A DNA stretch of 12,004 nucleotides from Campylobacterales bacterium (GCA_016937915.1 JAFGVR010000235.1:1-12004), one strand, 5' to 3'. Shown: positions 1 through 7,499, numbered from the stretch's first letter. Notes: a model not told the origin generated them from the sequence alone. A program made the numbers and translations.

Positions 1-503
1 AAAAAGATGAGATGCAAAAGTCTATATTACAACTTCCATCATGGGTTTTAAACCCAACCTCTAGTGAGGGGATTACTGCTGTTGGGATGGCTGGGTATTC
101 TAAACATGGGCTTAGGGTTATGAAACCTCAAGCTGAGATGGATGCAAGGGCTAAACTTGCAGGGCAGATCCAAACAGTGGTATCTAGGATGCAAAAACAA
201 GCTATCAGATACTCTCAAGTAGCAAACAGTGATGAGATGGAAAATCTGTTCTCACAAACTACAAAAGAGGTGATAGAGAAAACTCCACTCTCAGGTGCGG
301 TGATAGTAAATCAAGCTATGGTCGCAAATGGGGATTATTATGTTCAGATGGTTATAAAAAACCATGAACTAGCACAGCAACTTGAAGCTCAAAAAGAGAG
401 CTACAAAAAAAGTATGGAAGATGCACAGATGAGCCGTGAAAATATCAGAGATGGTATGGAGATACTTGATAGTATGATAAAAGAGCTTGACAAAGAGCAA
501 TGA
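1..503 (+). CDS. LPP20-family lipoprotein-like protein, 5' end cut off
   Basis: The reading frame is already open at base 3, so the N-terminus lies outside the window; the ATG at 12 is probably internal. The visible part begins with LPSWVLNP and a glycine-rich ITAVGMAGYS stretch. An alanine-rich helix (EMDARAKLAGQIQTVVSR) follows. This order (PxW..P, then xAVGxA, then a helix of small residues that includes an ARxxLAxQ pattern) is typical of LPP20 lipoproteins, an outer-membrane family that includes H. pylori Lpp20 and FlgP of Vibrio and Campylobacter. The last 45 or so residues are charged and probably coiled-coil. If it is a lipoprotein, its signal peptide and lipobox are in the missing part. 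The stop codon overlaps the next start as ATGA, so it is translationally coupled to the MltC-like gene. The family call is fairly firm; the cellular role is inferred. Confidence 0.75.
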   Translation, partial: KDEMQKSILQLPSWVLNPTSSEGITAVGMAGYSKHGLRVMKPQAEMDARAKLAGQIQTVVSRMQKQAIRYSQVANSDEMENLFSQTTKEVIEKTPLSGAVIVNQAMVANGDYYVQMVIKNHELAQQLEAQKESYKKSMEDAQMSRENIRDGMEILDSMIKELDKEQ

Positions 504-1639
504 GATTTTTACTCTTAGCTTTTTGTGGGATGCTTAGTGCATCTGAATATAGCACCATTAAAGATTCGATGCAAAGTTTTAGGGAGCAACAGCTCTTAAA
601 CATCTTTACCATATCAAAACAAAACAAAGCTATAGTGGAGCAAAACAGCGACTACTATAGTGAAATCTCAAAAAAAGCGACACTCTACTACCAAAGATAC
701 CTCACAAAAAAGTGGGGTGATGATGTCAAACTCTCAACTAAAAAAACTTTTGTCGAGTATGAAAAAGGGTTAAACCAAAGACAAAGCATTGACTTTGAAA
801 ATGGTGTAGTTACTATCGAGGTAGTGGGTGATGAGGTTGTAAAACCTGAGTATTTTGAGAAAAAGGTTCAAGAGCTTCAAAATCAAAGTGTATCAGATGC
901 TATCAAAAAAGACCCAGTGGCATCTTTTGTAGTGCAAGATGATATAAACGACACCCAAAAATACTTAGATGGTTTTTTACAATACAACGGAATAGTGCAA
1001 GAGGATATAAAGCAAAAAAAAGTTGTGATAGATAACGAGACAAAGTATATATCATCGGTAGAGATAAAGATGGTTCCAGAGCATCTTGCAAAAAGAGCTG
1101 AGTTTATCAAACCTGTAGTTATGAAAAAAGCTAAAGAATATGGTGTAAAACCATCGGCTATATTTGCTACCATAGAGACAGAGAGTAGTTTTAACCCTTT
1201 GGCAAAGTCTGATGTTCCAGCCTATGGGCTTATGCAGATAGTCCCAACTACTGGTGGTTTAGATGCCTACTACGCACTTACAAATGAGAAGAAAATCTTA
1301 TCACCTGCATATCTTTACAATCCACAACAAAATGTTACTATAGGCACCAAATATATGCAGATTATAAGAGAGCGTTATCTAAAAGGGGTAAAAGATGAGC
1401 TATCAAAGTTTTATTGTAGTTCAACTGCTTATAATGCTGGCATCGGTTCCCTTTACCGCTCATTTACAGGTAAAAAACATGAGAGTTTTAAAGCGGTAGG
1501 GATCATAAATAAAATGACACCAGATGAGGTGTATGAGCATCTAAGAGGCTCGAAACTACTTACAAAAGAGGCTAGGGAGTATGTCAAACACATACGAGCT
1601 AGAGCTAAAAATTATGAAATATGGGATAGTGAGATATGA
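500..1639 (+). CDS. mltC: MltC-type membrane-bound lytic murein transglycosylase
   Basis: This enzyme is predicted to cleave the MurNAc-GlcNAc bond of peptidoglycan in the periplasm, leaving 1,6-anhydro ends. The 379 residues resemble E. coli MltC (about 360 residues) along the whole length. The N-terminal MltC domain (about 40-195) contains QSIDFENGVVTIEVV and IKMVPEHLAKRA. The C-terminal SLT domain (about 200-375) contains TESSFNP with catalytic Glu228, GLMQI at 243-247, YLYNPQQN and AYNAG at 310-314, then INKMTPDEVYEHL. The first 15 residues form a short signal peptide. Cys9 is preceded by Phe rather than a small residue, so it is a poor lipobox, unlike E. coli MltC, which is a lipoprotein. 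The start overlaps the preceding stop by 4 bases, and the end overlaps the next gene in the same way, so the genes form one operon. The enzyme family is clear; orthology to MltC rather than a related SLT protein is likely. Confidence 0.88.
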   Translation: MRFLLLAFCGMLSASEYSTIKDSMQSFREQQLLNIFTISKQNKAIVEQNSDYYSEISKKATLYYQRYLTKKWGDDVKLSTKKTFVEYEKGLNQRQSIDFENGVVTIEVVGDEVVKPEYFEKKVQELQNQSVSDAIKKDPVASFVVQDDINDTQKYLDGFLQYNGIVQEDIKQKKVVIDNETKYISSVEIKMVPEHLAKRAEFIKPVVMKKAKEYGVKPSAIFATIETESSFNPLAKSDVPAYGLMQIVPTTGGLDAYYALTNEKKILSPAYLYNPQQNVTIGTKYMQIIRERYLKGVKDELSKFYCSSTAYNAGIGSLYRSFTGKKHESFKAVGIINKMTPDEVYEHLRGSKLLTKEAREYVKHIRARAKNYEIWDSEI

Positions 1640-2643
1640 TAAAAAGAGTGGCTTTTATTTTTTATGTGATTATGTTTGGGATTTTTTTTAGTGGATGTGG
1701 GACGGCTATAGTTTTGAGTGAGTATCAACCATCACCCATCCAAAAATCAAAATATATCCCATCAAAAGAGGAGATAAAAAACTCTGAACTTCCAAAAATC
1801 ATCATTATGGATATAGATGATAACGCTTTTAAGATAGCAAATAGTGCATCTCTTGGTAAAACTTTATCAACAACCATAAATCAAGAACTTTCTTTAGCAA
1901 AAAGTGTAAAGATAGTAAAAAGGTTAAATGACGCAAACAACAACTCAACACTTGCCGAGGAGATAAAAGCTGCTGAATTAGCCCTTGAAGTTGGCTCAGA
2001 TGTTGGTGAGGCGGATTATGTGATAAGTGGCGATATAAGCAATACCACTTATGATTATAAATTTAATGAGGGGTACTATTATACTGTTGAGACAAAAGAG
2101 GGGAAAAAGAGGGTTTATAACCCACCATCAATCGATTATAGCTCATGTGTGAGTGGAACTGTAAAGGTGCTAGTTTTACCAGAGTTAGTGGAGGTGAAAT
2201 CTATAAGTTTTGATGGATGCTCATCAAACTCACACGAAGCAAGATCCCCTAGAGATGCCAGACGAAGTGATGATTCACTTGTAAGAGAAGCTGGTGCTTA
2301 CGCGATACAAAGAGCGATAAACCCTCTAAAAAACTTTTTTGCTAAAAAAGGGTATATCTATGAGATGCGAAGTGATGAAGATGAGATCATCGTTAAAACA
2401 AATCTAGGTAGAGAGTATGGTGCAAGAGAGGGGGAAAAGGTAGAGATATTTGCCATAGAGGATAGTTACAATCTACTAGAGGATGAGATGAAAAAAGATG
2501 AGGTTAAAATCGGTAATGGTGTTATCTCAAACCAGATAGGAAGCGATTTTAGCTGGGTGATAGTTGATGAACTTTATGATGCCAAAATCATAAAAGCTGG
2601 GGATTATATAAAGATAAGATACAAAAGGGGTTACTATTGGTAA
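1636..2643 (+). CDS. lipoprotein with CsgG/LpoB-like N-terminal part and FlgT-C-like C-terminal part
   Basis: The protein starts with a lipoprotein signal peptide whose lipobox FSGC puts the lipidated Cys at position 21, so it should sit in the outer membrane facing the periplasm. Residues 52-195 contain a beta strand (KIIIMDID), a segment LGKTLSTTINQELSLAKSV followed by KIVKR, and ADYVISGDISNTTY. This layout resembles the CsgG/LpoB/TolB-N type of fold. Residues 250-331 (IIVKTNLGREYGAREGEKVE, then IGNGVISNQIGSDFSWVIVD, then IKAGDYIKIR) look like the small beta domain at the C-terminus of the flagellar protein FlgT. Between them lies a polar Ser/Arg/Asp-rich stretch (196-214). The gene overlaps both neighbours, starting at ATGA with mltC and ending 7 bases into the next gene. 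The domain calls rest on pattern similarity seen by eye. A role in peptidoglycan-synthase activation or in a flagellar outer-membrane structure is inference. Confidence 0.7.
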   Translation: MIKRVAFIFYVIMFGIFFSGCGTAIVLSEYQPSPIQKSKYIPSKEEIKNSELPKIIIMDIDDNAFKIANSASLGKTLSTTINQELSLAKSVKIVKRLNDANNNSTLAEEIKAAELALEVGSDVGEADYVISGDISNTTYDYKFNEGYYYTVETKEGKKRVYNPPSIDYSSCVSGTVKVLVLPELVEVKSISFDGCSSNSHEARSPRDARRSDDSLVREAGAYAIQRAINPLKNFFAKKGYIYEMRSDEDEIIVKTNLGREYGAREGEKVEIFAIEDSYNLLEDEMKKDEVKIGNGVISNQIGSDFSWVIVDELYDAKIIKAGDYIKIRYKRGYYW

Positions 2644-3611
2644 AAGTTTTTTTCTTACTTTTGGTGACTTTTTTATTTAGCGGATGCGTTGGTGGTAAAA
2701 AAGAGGTTGAGGTTTTAACATATCCCAAATTTTACACAACCATCCCACAAGATAGCAGGAGTTATTATTATGGTTTGGGTGAGGGGAGTAGTAAAGAGGA
2801 TGCTATAGCCATAGCACTAAACGACATTGCATCAAAGCTTAGCATCACAGTGGAGTCAAAAAGAACTATCCAAACAAATATCTCAACACATAATGAGCGT
2901 GAAAACTATACACAAATCTCAAATAATGAGATAAAAAATGAGGTAGGCAAAGTTGAGTTTAGCTCTTATGAGGTGAAGAGATACGAGCAGATGCCAGAGA
3001 ACCGCCACTTTGTTTTGGTAGCTATAGATAGAGTGAAAAATGCAAATATGGCATCTCAAAAGATAGCTTCAAAGATAGATAGTTACAAAAAAGAGTTATC
3101 GATGGATAGCTCAAATATAGTATCAAAACTAAAAGCGTTAAATAAAATATCTGGTGAGATAAACACACAAACTCTAAGGGAGTGTGATGTTCTAAAGGCT
3201 CTAAGTTACAGTGATGAGGTAGATGGTTATATAAAAACACTAAAAACTATAGACACTAAGATAGCAGAGTATAAAAACAAGATAACATTTTTTATAAGTG
3301 CAGATGATGCGTATAAAAATGTACTGATGGAGAAACTCTCATCAAAAGGGTATAGCGTAGTGGATGATGGTGCAAAGGTAAATCTACATCTATATGTTTT
3401 AGAGACACAACTATATGTGATGGGTAATCATATATATAAAGCAAATATAGAGATAACAGCAACAGCTGATAATAAAGTGGTGGGTAAAAAAACGCTAACG
3501 GTTGGTGCAAAATCACGCTCAAACTACGAGATGGCAAGGGATTTTGGTGTGGTTGAGTTTAGAGATAAGCTTGAAAAAGAGAGTGTGTTAGCTGAACTAG
3601 TTGGGATATAA
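2637..3611 (+). CDS. LPP20-family lipoprotein
   Basis: This is a 324-residue lipoprotein: a hydrophobic leader ends in the lipobox FSGC, with Cys17 as the predicted lipidation site. Residues 30-135 carry the LPP20 pattern: YPKFYTTIP, YYYGLGEGSSKEDAIAIALN, a helix DIASKLSITVES, and the closing strand HFVLVAIDR. A helical middle part (about 140-215) leads to a second beta-rich domain (about 216-300) beginning ITFFISADDAYKNVLMEKL, which I cannot assign. The start is TTG at 2637, inside the end of the previous gene. An AGGGG at 2626-2630, 6 bases upstream, is a good ribosome-binding site and supports it, and no ATG lies near. The gene ends the plus-strand operon, and its last 15 bases overlap the end of the convergent comEC. 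LPP20 proteins include structural flagellar lipoproteins (FlgP) and surface antigens; which role applies here is open. Confidence 0.78.
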   Translation: MVKVFFLLLVTFLFSGCVGGKKEVEVLTYPKFYTTIPQDSRSYYYGLGEGSSKEDAIAIALNDIASKLSITVESKRTIQTNISTHNERENYTQISNNEIKNEVGKVEFSSYEVKRYEQMPENRHFVLVAIDRVKNANMASQKIASKIDSYKKELSMDSSNIVSKLKALNKISGEINTQTLRECDVLKALSYSDEVDGYIKTLKTIDTKIAEYKNKITFFISADDAYKNVLMEKLSSKGYSVVDDGAKVNLHLYVLETQLYVMGNHIYKANIEITATADNKVVGKKTLTVGAKSRSNYEMARDFGVVEFRDKLEKESVLAELVGI

Positions 3612-4868
3612 ACTCAATAAAGATAGAGATAATACAAATAGACTATAAAATATCAATACCCAGAAAAACAACTTTTTATAAAGTGCTAAAAAAGATAGTA
3701 TGATGTGGATATATAGATATGTGTAACTTATCTGAAGCTTGTGATTTGAACTATCTAGTGATATAAGGGTTTGTAGAAGTGGGACTAAAATATCTCCAAA
3801 ACCTATGAGATGCACTAAGATGCTAAGTGGATAGAAGATGCTAAAGAGTGTAGTCCAGATGATGGAGAGTGGATGGTAGATGCTAAAACCACCAAATATA
3901 ACCACAGAGTATGGCAGCATGGTGAGATACACAAAAATAGGAAGTAGTAAAAAAGTTTTTATCTTCCCCATATCTTCAAACTCTTTTAAAAATAAAAATA
4001 TATAAAAAACCCCAGCCACGCTAAGCCAAAAACCGATGCTAAAAAAGAGTTTTGGGAAAAATATCAAAATGACAATAACAGTTATCAAAAGAGTTTGCAT
4101 CGATAGAACATCTATATGTCTGTCATAAAGTAAAAAAGCGATGATAAGCATACAAAATGCACGAAGCAGTGAGGGTGGGGCTTCTAAAAAAAGAAGGTAA
4201 CTAAAAAGGATGATAGAGATGGGGATAAATATGTCGGTTTTTGAGTTTCTGTATGGAAAATATCTATCTTGAAAAAATCTATAAATGGGTGTGATGATAA
4301 AGTAAAAAACAGTAGCTAAAACTCCAAGATGAAAACCACTTATGGCTAAAAGATGCGATACCCCTAGAGATGAAAATACTCTTTGAAGTTCATACTCCAA
4401 ACCCTCAGCACTATAGAGTGCTTTGTAGATTGAGGCTATATCTTTGTCATCATGAGCGGCATCTATATATGAATTTAGTTTGTTTTTTATAGAGCTATTT
4501 TCATCTATCTCTAAAACATAGCTAAATGCGTAAAATTGGGTTAAAAATTTGTAAAAAGTTAGCTCTTTTGGAAATATCTCAAGACGCAGTTTTTTACCAG
4601 TCACATCTTGAAACGATTTTGATGCAGTGGTGTAAAAAGTAAAACCATCGTCTGATTTTAGTTTTAACACTTGGTATGTTTTAGAGTTTTTTGTTTTTAT
4701 GTACTGTTTTAAAACTTTTGCATCAGTTATGGCAGAATCAAAACGGCTTAGTTGTTTGTAGTGTTGGTACTCTATGAGAAGTGAGTAAGATAGGATAAAT
4801 AAAGAGATAAAACCAAAAAAAAGTATCTCCCTTTTGTTTGAGAAAAGGTGTACTTTTTCTAGTTTCAT
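3597..4868 (-). CDS. comEC: ComEC/Rec2-family DNA-uptake channel protein, short form
   Basis: ComEC is the inner-membrane channel through which single-stranded DNA enters during natural transformation. The 423-residue protein has an N-terminal membrane segment (15-33), a soluble region of about 100 residues, and the ComEC competence domain with its signature GVSHLLAISGFHLG at 169-182. PPSLLRA follows at 231-237, and there are several further membrane segments up to the C-terminus (about 212-228, 237-248, 256-297, 305-325, 330-368, 382-420). The metallo-beta-lactamase-like domain found at the C-terminus of longer ComEC proteins is absent. The same holds for the roughly 430-residue ComE3 of H. 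pylori, so this is lineage-typical, not a truncation. The ATG follows the dnaB stop after 3 bases with no good Shine-Dalgarno, which suggests translational coupling. dnaB-comEC order matches H. pylori HP1362-HP1361. Confidence 0.9.
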   Translation of the reverse strand: MKLEKVHLFSNKREILFFGFISLFILSYSLLIEYQHYKQLSRFDSAITDAKVLKQYIKTKNSKTYQVLKLKSDDGFTFYTTASKSFQDVTGKKLRLEIFPKELTFYKFLTQFYAFSYVLEIDENSSIKNKLNSYIDAAHDDKDIASIYKALYSAEGLEYELQRVFSSLGVSHLLAISGFHLGVLATVFYFIITPIYRFFQDRYFPYRNSKTDIFIPISIILFSYLLFLEAPPSLLRAFCMLIIAFLLYDRHIDVLSMQTLLITVIVILIFFPKLFFSIGFWLSVAGVFYIFLFLKEFEDMGKIKTFLLLPIFVYLTMLPYSVVIFGGFSIYHPLSIIWTTLFSIFYPLSILVHLIGFGDILVPLLQTLISLDSSNHKLQISYTYLYIHIILSFLALYKKLFFWVLIFYSLFVLSLSLLSLYPN

Positions 4869-4871
4869 CTA

Positions 4872-7349
4872 TCAAAGGGTTGGCATCGATATTTTATCGT
4901 TGTTTCCAACATCCATTTTTGCAGATTTGGTATCGATATTTTCATAAACAGTCTCTATGGCCCTAGGGGTTGCATCAACAAAACGGGTGAGTTTTTTTTG
5001 AAATACCAGCTTAACATGTCCAGTTGGACCATTTCTTTGTTTTCCGATGATTATCTCCGCATCCTCTTCCTCTTTTTCAACATAAGTTGGGATAAACTCT
5101 TTACCTTCCGCTTTTGCCGCTTTTTCCCTCTCTTTCTCCTCTTTGTAGAGATATACATCATCACGGTAAACAAATAAGATGATGTCGGCATCTTGCTCGA
5201 TAGAACCAGATTCACGGATGTCACTTAGCATCGGACGTTTGTCGTTACGGCTCTCAAGTCCGCGGTTTAGCTGTGAGAGTGCTACTATGGGGATATTAAG
5301 CTCACGGGCAAGCATCTTAAGACCCCTTGAGATCTCTGAGACTTGCAGGTGTCTGTCTTGACTTCCTATCCCTTGCATGATTTGTAAGTAGTCGATAACT
5401 GCTATCTCTATCTCATCGTGCTGTTTTTTTAGTTTTCTAAGTTTGCTTCTTAGCTGATTTATGTTCACACTACCTTGATCATCTACAAAAAGTTTAGCGG
5501 AGTTCATCTTATCTATCGCACTGTTTAGTGAACTCCATTGGTTATCATCCATATCCCCAACACGCAGTTTTTGAAGAGGGATAGATGTTTGGATGGAGAG
5601 AAGTCTGAGCATCAGCTGTTCAGCTGGCATCTCTAAAGAGAAAAATGCTACCCCTTTGCCTTGTTTGATGATGGAGTTTACAGTGTTTAAGATGAAAGAT
5701 GTGTTGTGTGTAACTGTCATATCTTCAAGTAAAAAGAGATGATTTCCATCTATGGTAAATCCATAATAATCATCAACCTTGTCATACTCCACTTTTATTC
5801 CAGTGTGTTTAACATCCCTTTTTGCTTTTAACTCTCTTGCCTGTTTTCTCTTGATGCGAGTTGGGATGGTATCTAAATCTCCAACAATTCTAAGTCTGTA
5901 AACATCGCATTCATAGTTTATCTTTTTGATTCTTGCTTTTTTTGTTTTTATAGAAACTCTAAACCCTAGTGAATCGGCTAAAAATTTTATCTGTTTTGCA
6001 AGTTTTTCATCTTTTTGAACTATCTCAAAAACATTGAACTTCTCATCATAGTATCCATCACTGTCTATGAGCCCAGCTAAAAGTTTTAGTCTGTTTTTTG
6101 TTGAGTTTTGGATGTAGTGGTGTGGGATATGTTTATCTCCTAAAACGCCAAGTTTACGAAGTTTTGTTTGTAAAGAGTTGTCATCTTTGTAGTAGCCACC
6201 CCTTTGCCCACTTGTTATCCCATATACACTGCATCTATCTTTTGAACTTTGTTTGGTTACTTGCAGGTTTAGTTTTTTTGCATAACCCTCTAAGTACTCT
6301 ACAATCTCACTATCTTGTGTAGTTATATTTACACTTGAGGTATCACCATCACCAAGCCAAAGACCTAAAAAGTAAGGCTCTATCTCAAGTGGTTGTTTAT
6401 CAAACTCAACTGCTACTTTGTACCCTTTGTAGTTTAAGTGAAATTTATCTGACTTTTGATTGTACTCTTTTATAGAGATATTTAAAACATCACCGTGTTT
6501 GTGTTTGCCATCGTTTCTGCTTCTCTTTAGAGATATGATATGACTCTCATTTACACGATAATCTATCCCTTTGTTTTGTCTCACCCAGTACATCTTCTCA
6601 CGACCACGAGCGAGAGATAAAACATTTCTAGGGGTTGAGTCATCACCCATAAGCTGATCACCGACCTCTACATCTTCCACATTTTTTAAGCTTCCATCAA
6701 ACATCACCACTTTAGTTCCAAGACCCAAACATTTCCCCATCGCTGGCCTTGCCGCGATAATGACCAAATCCCCTTTACCAAAACCTGTAGTCATCTTGTT
6801 TAATTCAGTAAATCCAGTATCAACTCCAACTAATATGTTGTTGCCTCTAGCTTTCATCTCTTTGATATACTCCATGGTGTTGTAGGTCATGGTAGGGGAG
6901 TCTTGAAAGTCTGAAGTTTGGTTATCTTGAGTGATGTTGTAGAGTTTTTTCTCAACTATATCTATAACCTCCGCACTTGGGAGATCCTCCTCAACTGTTA
7001 CCCTTTTTATCTCGGTTGTTAGAGTTAAAAGGTGGCGTTTTAGTGATTTATCTTTTATCTCATTTACATAAGCTTTTGTGTTTGCTATAGGGTTAGCAGA
7101 GAGGATCTCTAGCATCACCTGTTCATCAAATTTCTTTAGTTTTAAAAGCTCTTTTTTGATAAACTCCTCATCTATAGGCTCATCTCGCTGCATAAGCTTT
7201 AGCATCGCATTAAATATATCTTGATGAGCAGGAAGATAAAAATCATCAACTCTTAAAACACTGCTAAGTTCATCAAACTGTTGAGGTTCAAATATAATAG
7301 AGCTTAGAACTGAGCGTTCAAAAGCTAGGTTGTATAGGTTTTCTTGCAT
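4872..7349 (-). CDS. dnaB: replicative DNA helicase DnaB, precursor containing an intein
   Basis: DnaB is the hexameric helicase that unwinds the chromosome at the replication fork. The precursor has 825 residues. Removing the intein (207-549) leaves 482, the usual size for Campylobacterota. The N-extein holds the DnaB N-terminal domain (about 5-105), a linker, and the start of the RecA-like domain with GDLVIIAARPAMGK ending at Lys206. The C-extein resumes with TSFILNTVNS, so splicing rebuilds the Walker A motif ARPAMGKTS. Further motifs are FSLEMPAEQL, Walker B AVIDYLQI with Asp653, VALSQLNRGLE, DIRESGSIEQDADI and the arginine-finger region KQRNGPTG. A charged Lys/Glu insert lies at about 735-763. 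The ATG has AAGAAG (complement of 7354-7359) 5 bases upstream. The gene is followed closely by comEC. Unspliced protein would have a broken ATP-binding loop. Confidence 0.97.
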   Translation of the reverse strand: MQENLYNLAFERSVLSSIIFEPQQFDELSSVLRVDDFYLPAHQDIFNAMLKLMQRDEPIDEEFIKKELLKLKKFDEQVMLEILSANPIANTKAYVNEIKDKSLKRHLLTLTTEIKRVTVEEDLPSAEVIDIVEKKLYNITQDNQTSDFQDSPTMTYNTMEYIKEMKARGNNILVGVDTGFTELNKMTTGFGKGDLVIIAARPAMGKCLGLGTKVVMFDGSLKNVEDVEVGDQLMGDDSTPRNVLSLARGREKMYWVRQNKGIDYRVNESHIISLKRSRNDGKHKHGDVLNISIKEYNQKSDKFHLNYKGYKVAVEFDKQPLEIEPYFLGLWLGDGDTSSVNITTQDSEIVEYLEGYAKKLNLQVTKQSSKDRCSVYGITSGQRGGYYKDDNSLQTKLRKLGVLGDKHIPHHYIQNSTKNRLKLLAGLIDSDGYYDEKFNVFEIVQKDEKLAKQIKFLADSLGFRVSIKTKKARIKKINYECDVYRLRIVGDLDTIPTRIKRKQARELKAKRDVKHTGIKVEYDKVDDYYGFTIDGNHLFLLEDMTVTHNTSFILNTVNSIIKQGKGVAFFSLEMPAEQLMLRLLSIQTSIPLQKLRVGDMDDNQWSSLNSAIDKMNSAKLFVDDQGSVNINQLRSKLRKLKKQHDEIEIAVIDYLQIMQGIGSQDRHLQVSEISRGLKMLARELNIPIVALSQLNRGLESRNDKRPMLSDIRESGSIEQDADIILFVYRDDVYLYKEEKEREKAAKAEGKEFIPTYVEKEEEDAEIIIGKQRNGPTGHVKLVFQKKLTRFVDATPRAIETVYENIDTKSAKMDVGNNDKISMPTL
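5703..6731 (-). mobile_element. DnaB intein with LAGLIDADG homing endonuclease
   Basis: This in-frame insertion of 343 codons (precursor residues 207-549) splits Walker A between Lys206 and Thr550. It begins with the nucleophile Cys207 in CLGLGTKVVMFDGS (block A), then has NESHIISLK (block B, with the conserved His270). It ends with GFTIDGNHLFLLEDMTVTHN (blocks F and G), including the penultimate His548 and terminal Asn549. Thr550 is the +1 nucleophile. The central region contains both dodecapeptide motifs of a LAGLIDADG endonuclease: FLGLWLGDG at 327-335 with acidic Asp334, and LAGLIDSDG at 424-432 with Asp431. All residues needed for splicing and cleavage appear present, so it should be both self-splicing and potentially mobile. 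Hand counts of a few 60-base lines give about 28-35% GC inside the intein against 35-52% in the flanking exteins, which fits separate ancestry but is a small sample. Confidence 0.95.
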
Positions 7350-7403
7350 ATAACTTCTTTTGATTTTGATTAAATAATTTTGTAGATTTAAGTATTTTAG
7401 TAA

Positions 7404-7418
7404 TTGTTATATTAACAA
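7404..7418. promoter_or_regulatory. inverted repeat, candidate operator near the dnaB promoter
   Basis: The sequence TTGTTATATTAACAA is a perfect inverted repeat with 6-base arms (TTGTTA/TAACAA) around a 3-base centre. It covers the candidate minus-strand -10 hexamer of dnaB, so a protein bound here would block that promoter. The symmetry is seen directly; the regulatory role is inference, and short AT-rich palindromes do arise by chance. Confidence 0.3.
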
Positions 7419-7452
7419 AATAAACTTTGAATTTCGTTACAATACAATTTCA

Positions 7453-7466
7453 ATTTATCGATAAAT
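7453..7466. promoter_or_regulatory. 14-base perfect palindrome, candidate operator
   Basis: ATTTATCGATAAAT is a perfect 14-base palindrome with no spacer. It lies 4 bases upstream of the TATAAA -10 candidate (7471-7476) of the gene starting at 7500, that is, within the promoter spacer. This position is typical of repressor or activator sites. I cannot match it to a known regulator. Confidence 0.3.
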
Positions 7467-7499
7467 ATGTTATAAATCAAAATAAATACAATAAGAGCA

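Larger units (their letters stand above)
7350..7499. promoter_or_regulatory. divergent promoter region between dnaB and the 164-residue gene
   Basis: This 150-base, very AT-rich gap must hold the promoters of both divergent genes. On the plus strand, TATAAA at 7471-7476 is a reasonable -10 that would give a leader of about 17 bases before the ATG at 7500. TACAAT at 7438-7443 is an alternative. On the minus strand, TATAAC (complement of 7406-7411) could serve dnaB, giving a leader of about 50 bases. I see no convincing -35 hexamers, as is common in Campylobacterota, where the -35 is poorly conserved and replaced by periodic AT-rich sequence. Two perfect palindromes lie in the gap and are listed separately. 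Confidence 0.5.

Noticed and set aside
12..503. Treating the ATG at 12 as the true start of a complete 163-residue protein
   Set aside because: The frame is open upstream to the window edge, there is no signal peptide, and the LPP20 pattern normally follows a lipobox leader, so the gene is 5'-truncated by the window.
883..1173. Open minus-strand frame of 96 codons inside the MltC-like gene
   Set aside because: It lies wholly opposite a gene with clear catalytic motifs and shows no recognisable protein pattern or ribosome site; it is a shadow frame.
3597..4868. Considering comEC truncated because it lacks the metallo-beta-lactamase domain
   Set aside because: Short ComEC of about 430 residues is normal in Campylobacterota (H. 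pylori ComE3), and the competence domain is complete.
5703..6731. Reading the dnaB insertion as a frame-disrupting element or pseudogene
   Set aside because: The insertion is exactly in frame, has all intein blocks and terminal Cys/His-Asn plus Thr, and restores a perfect Walker A motif on removal.
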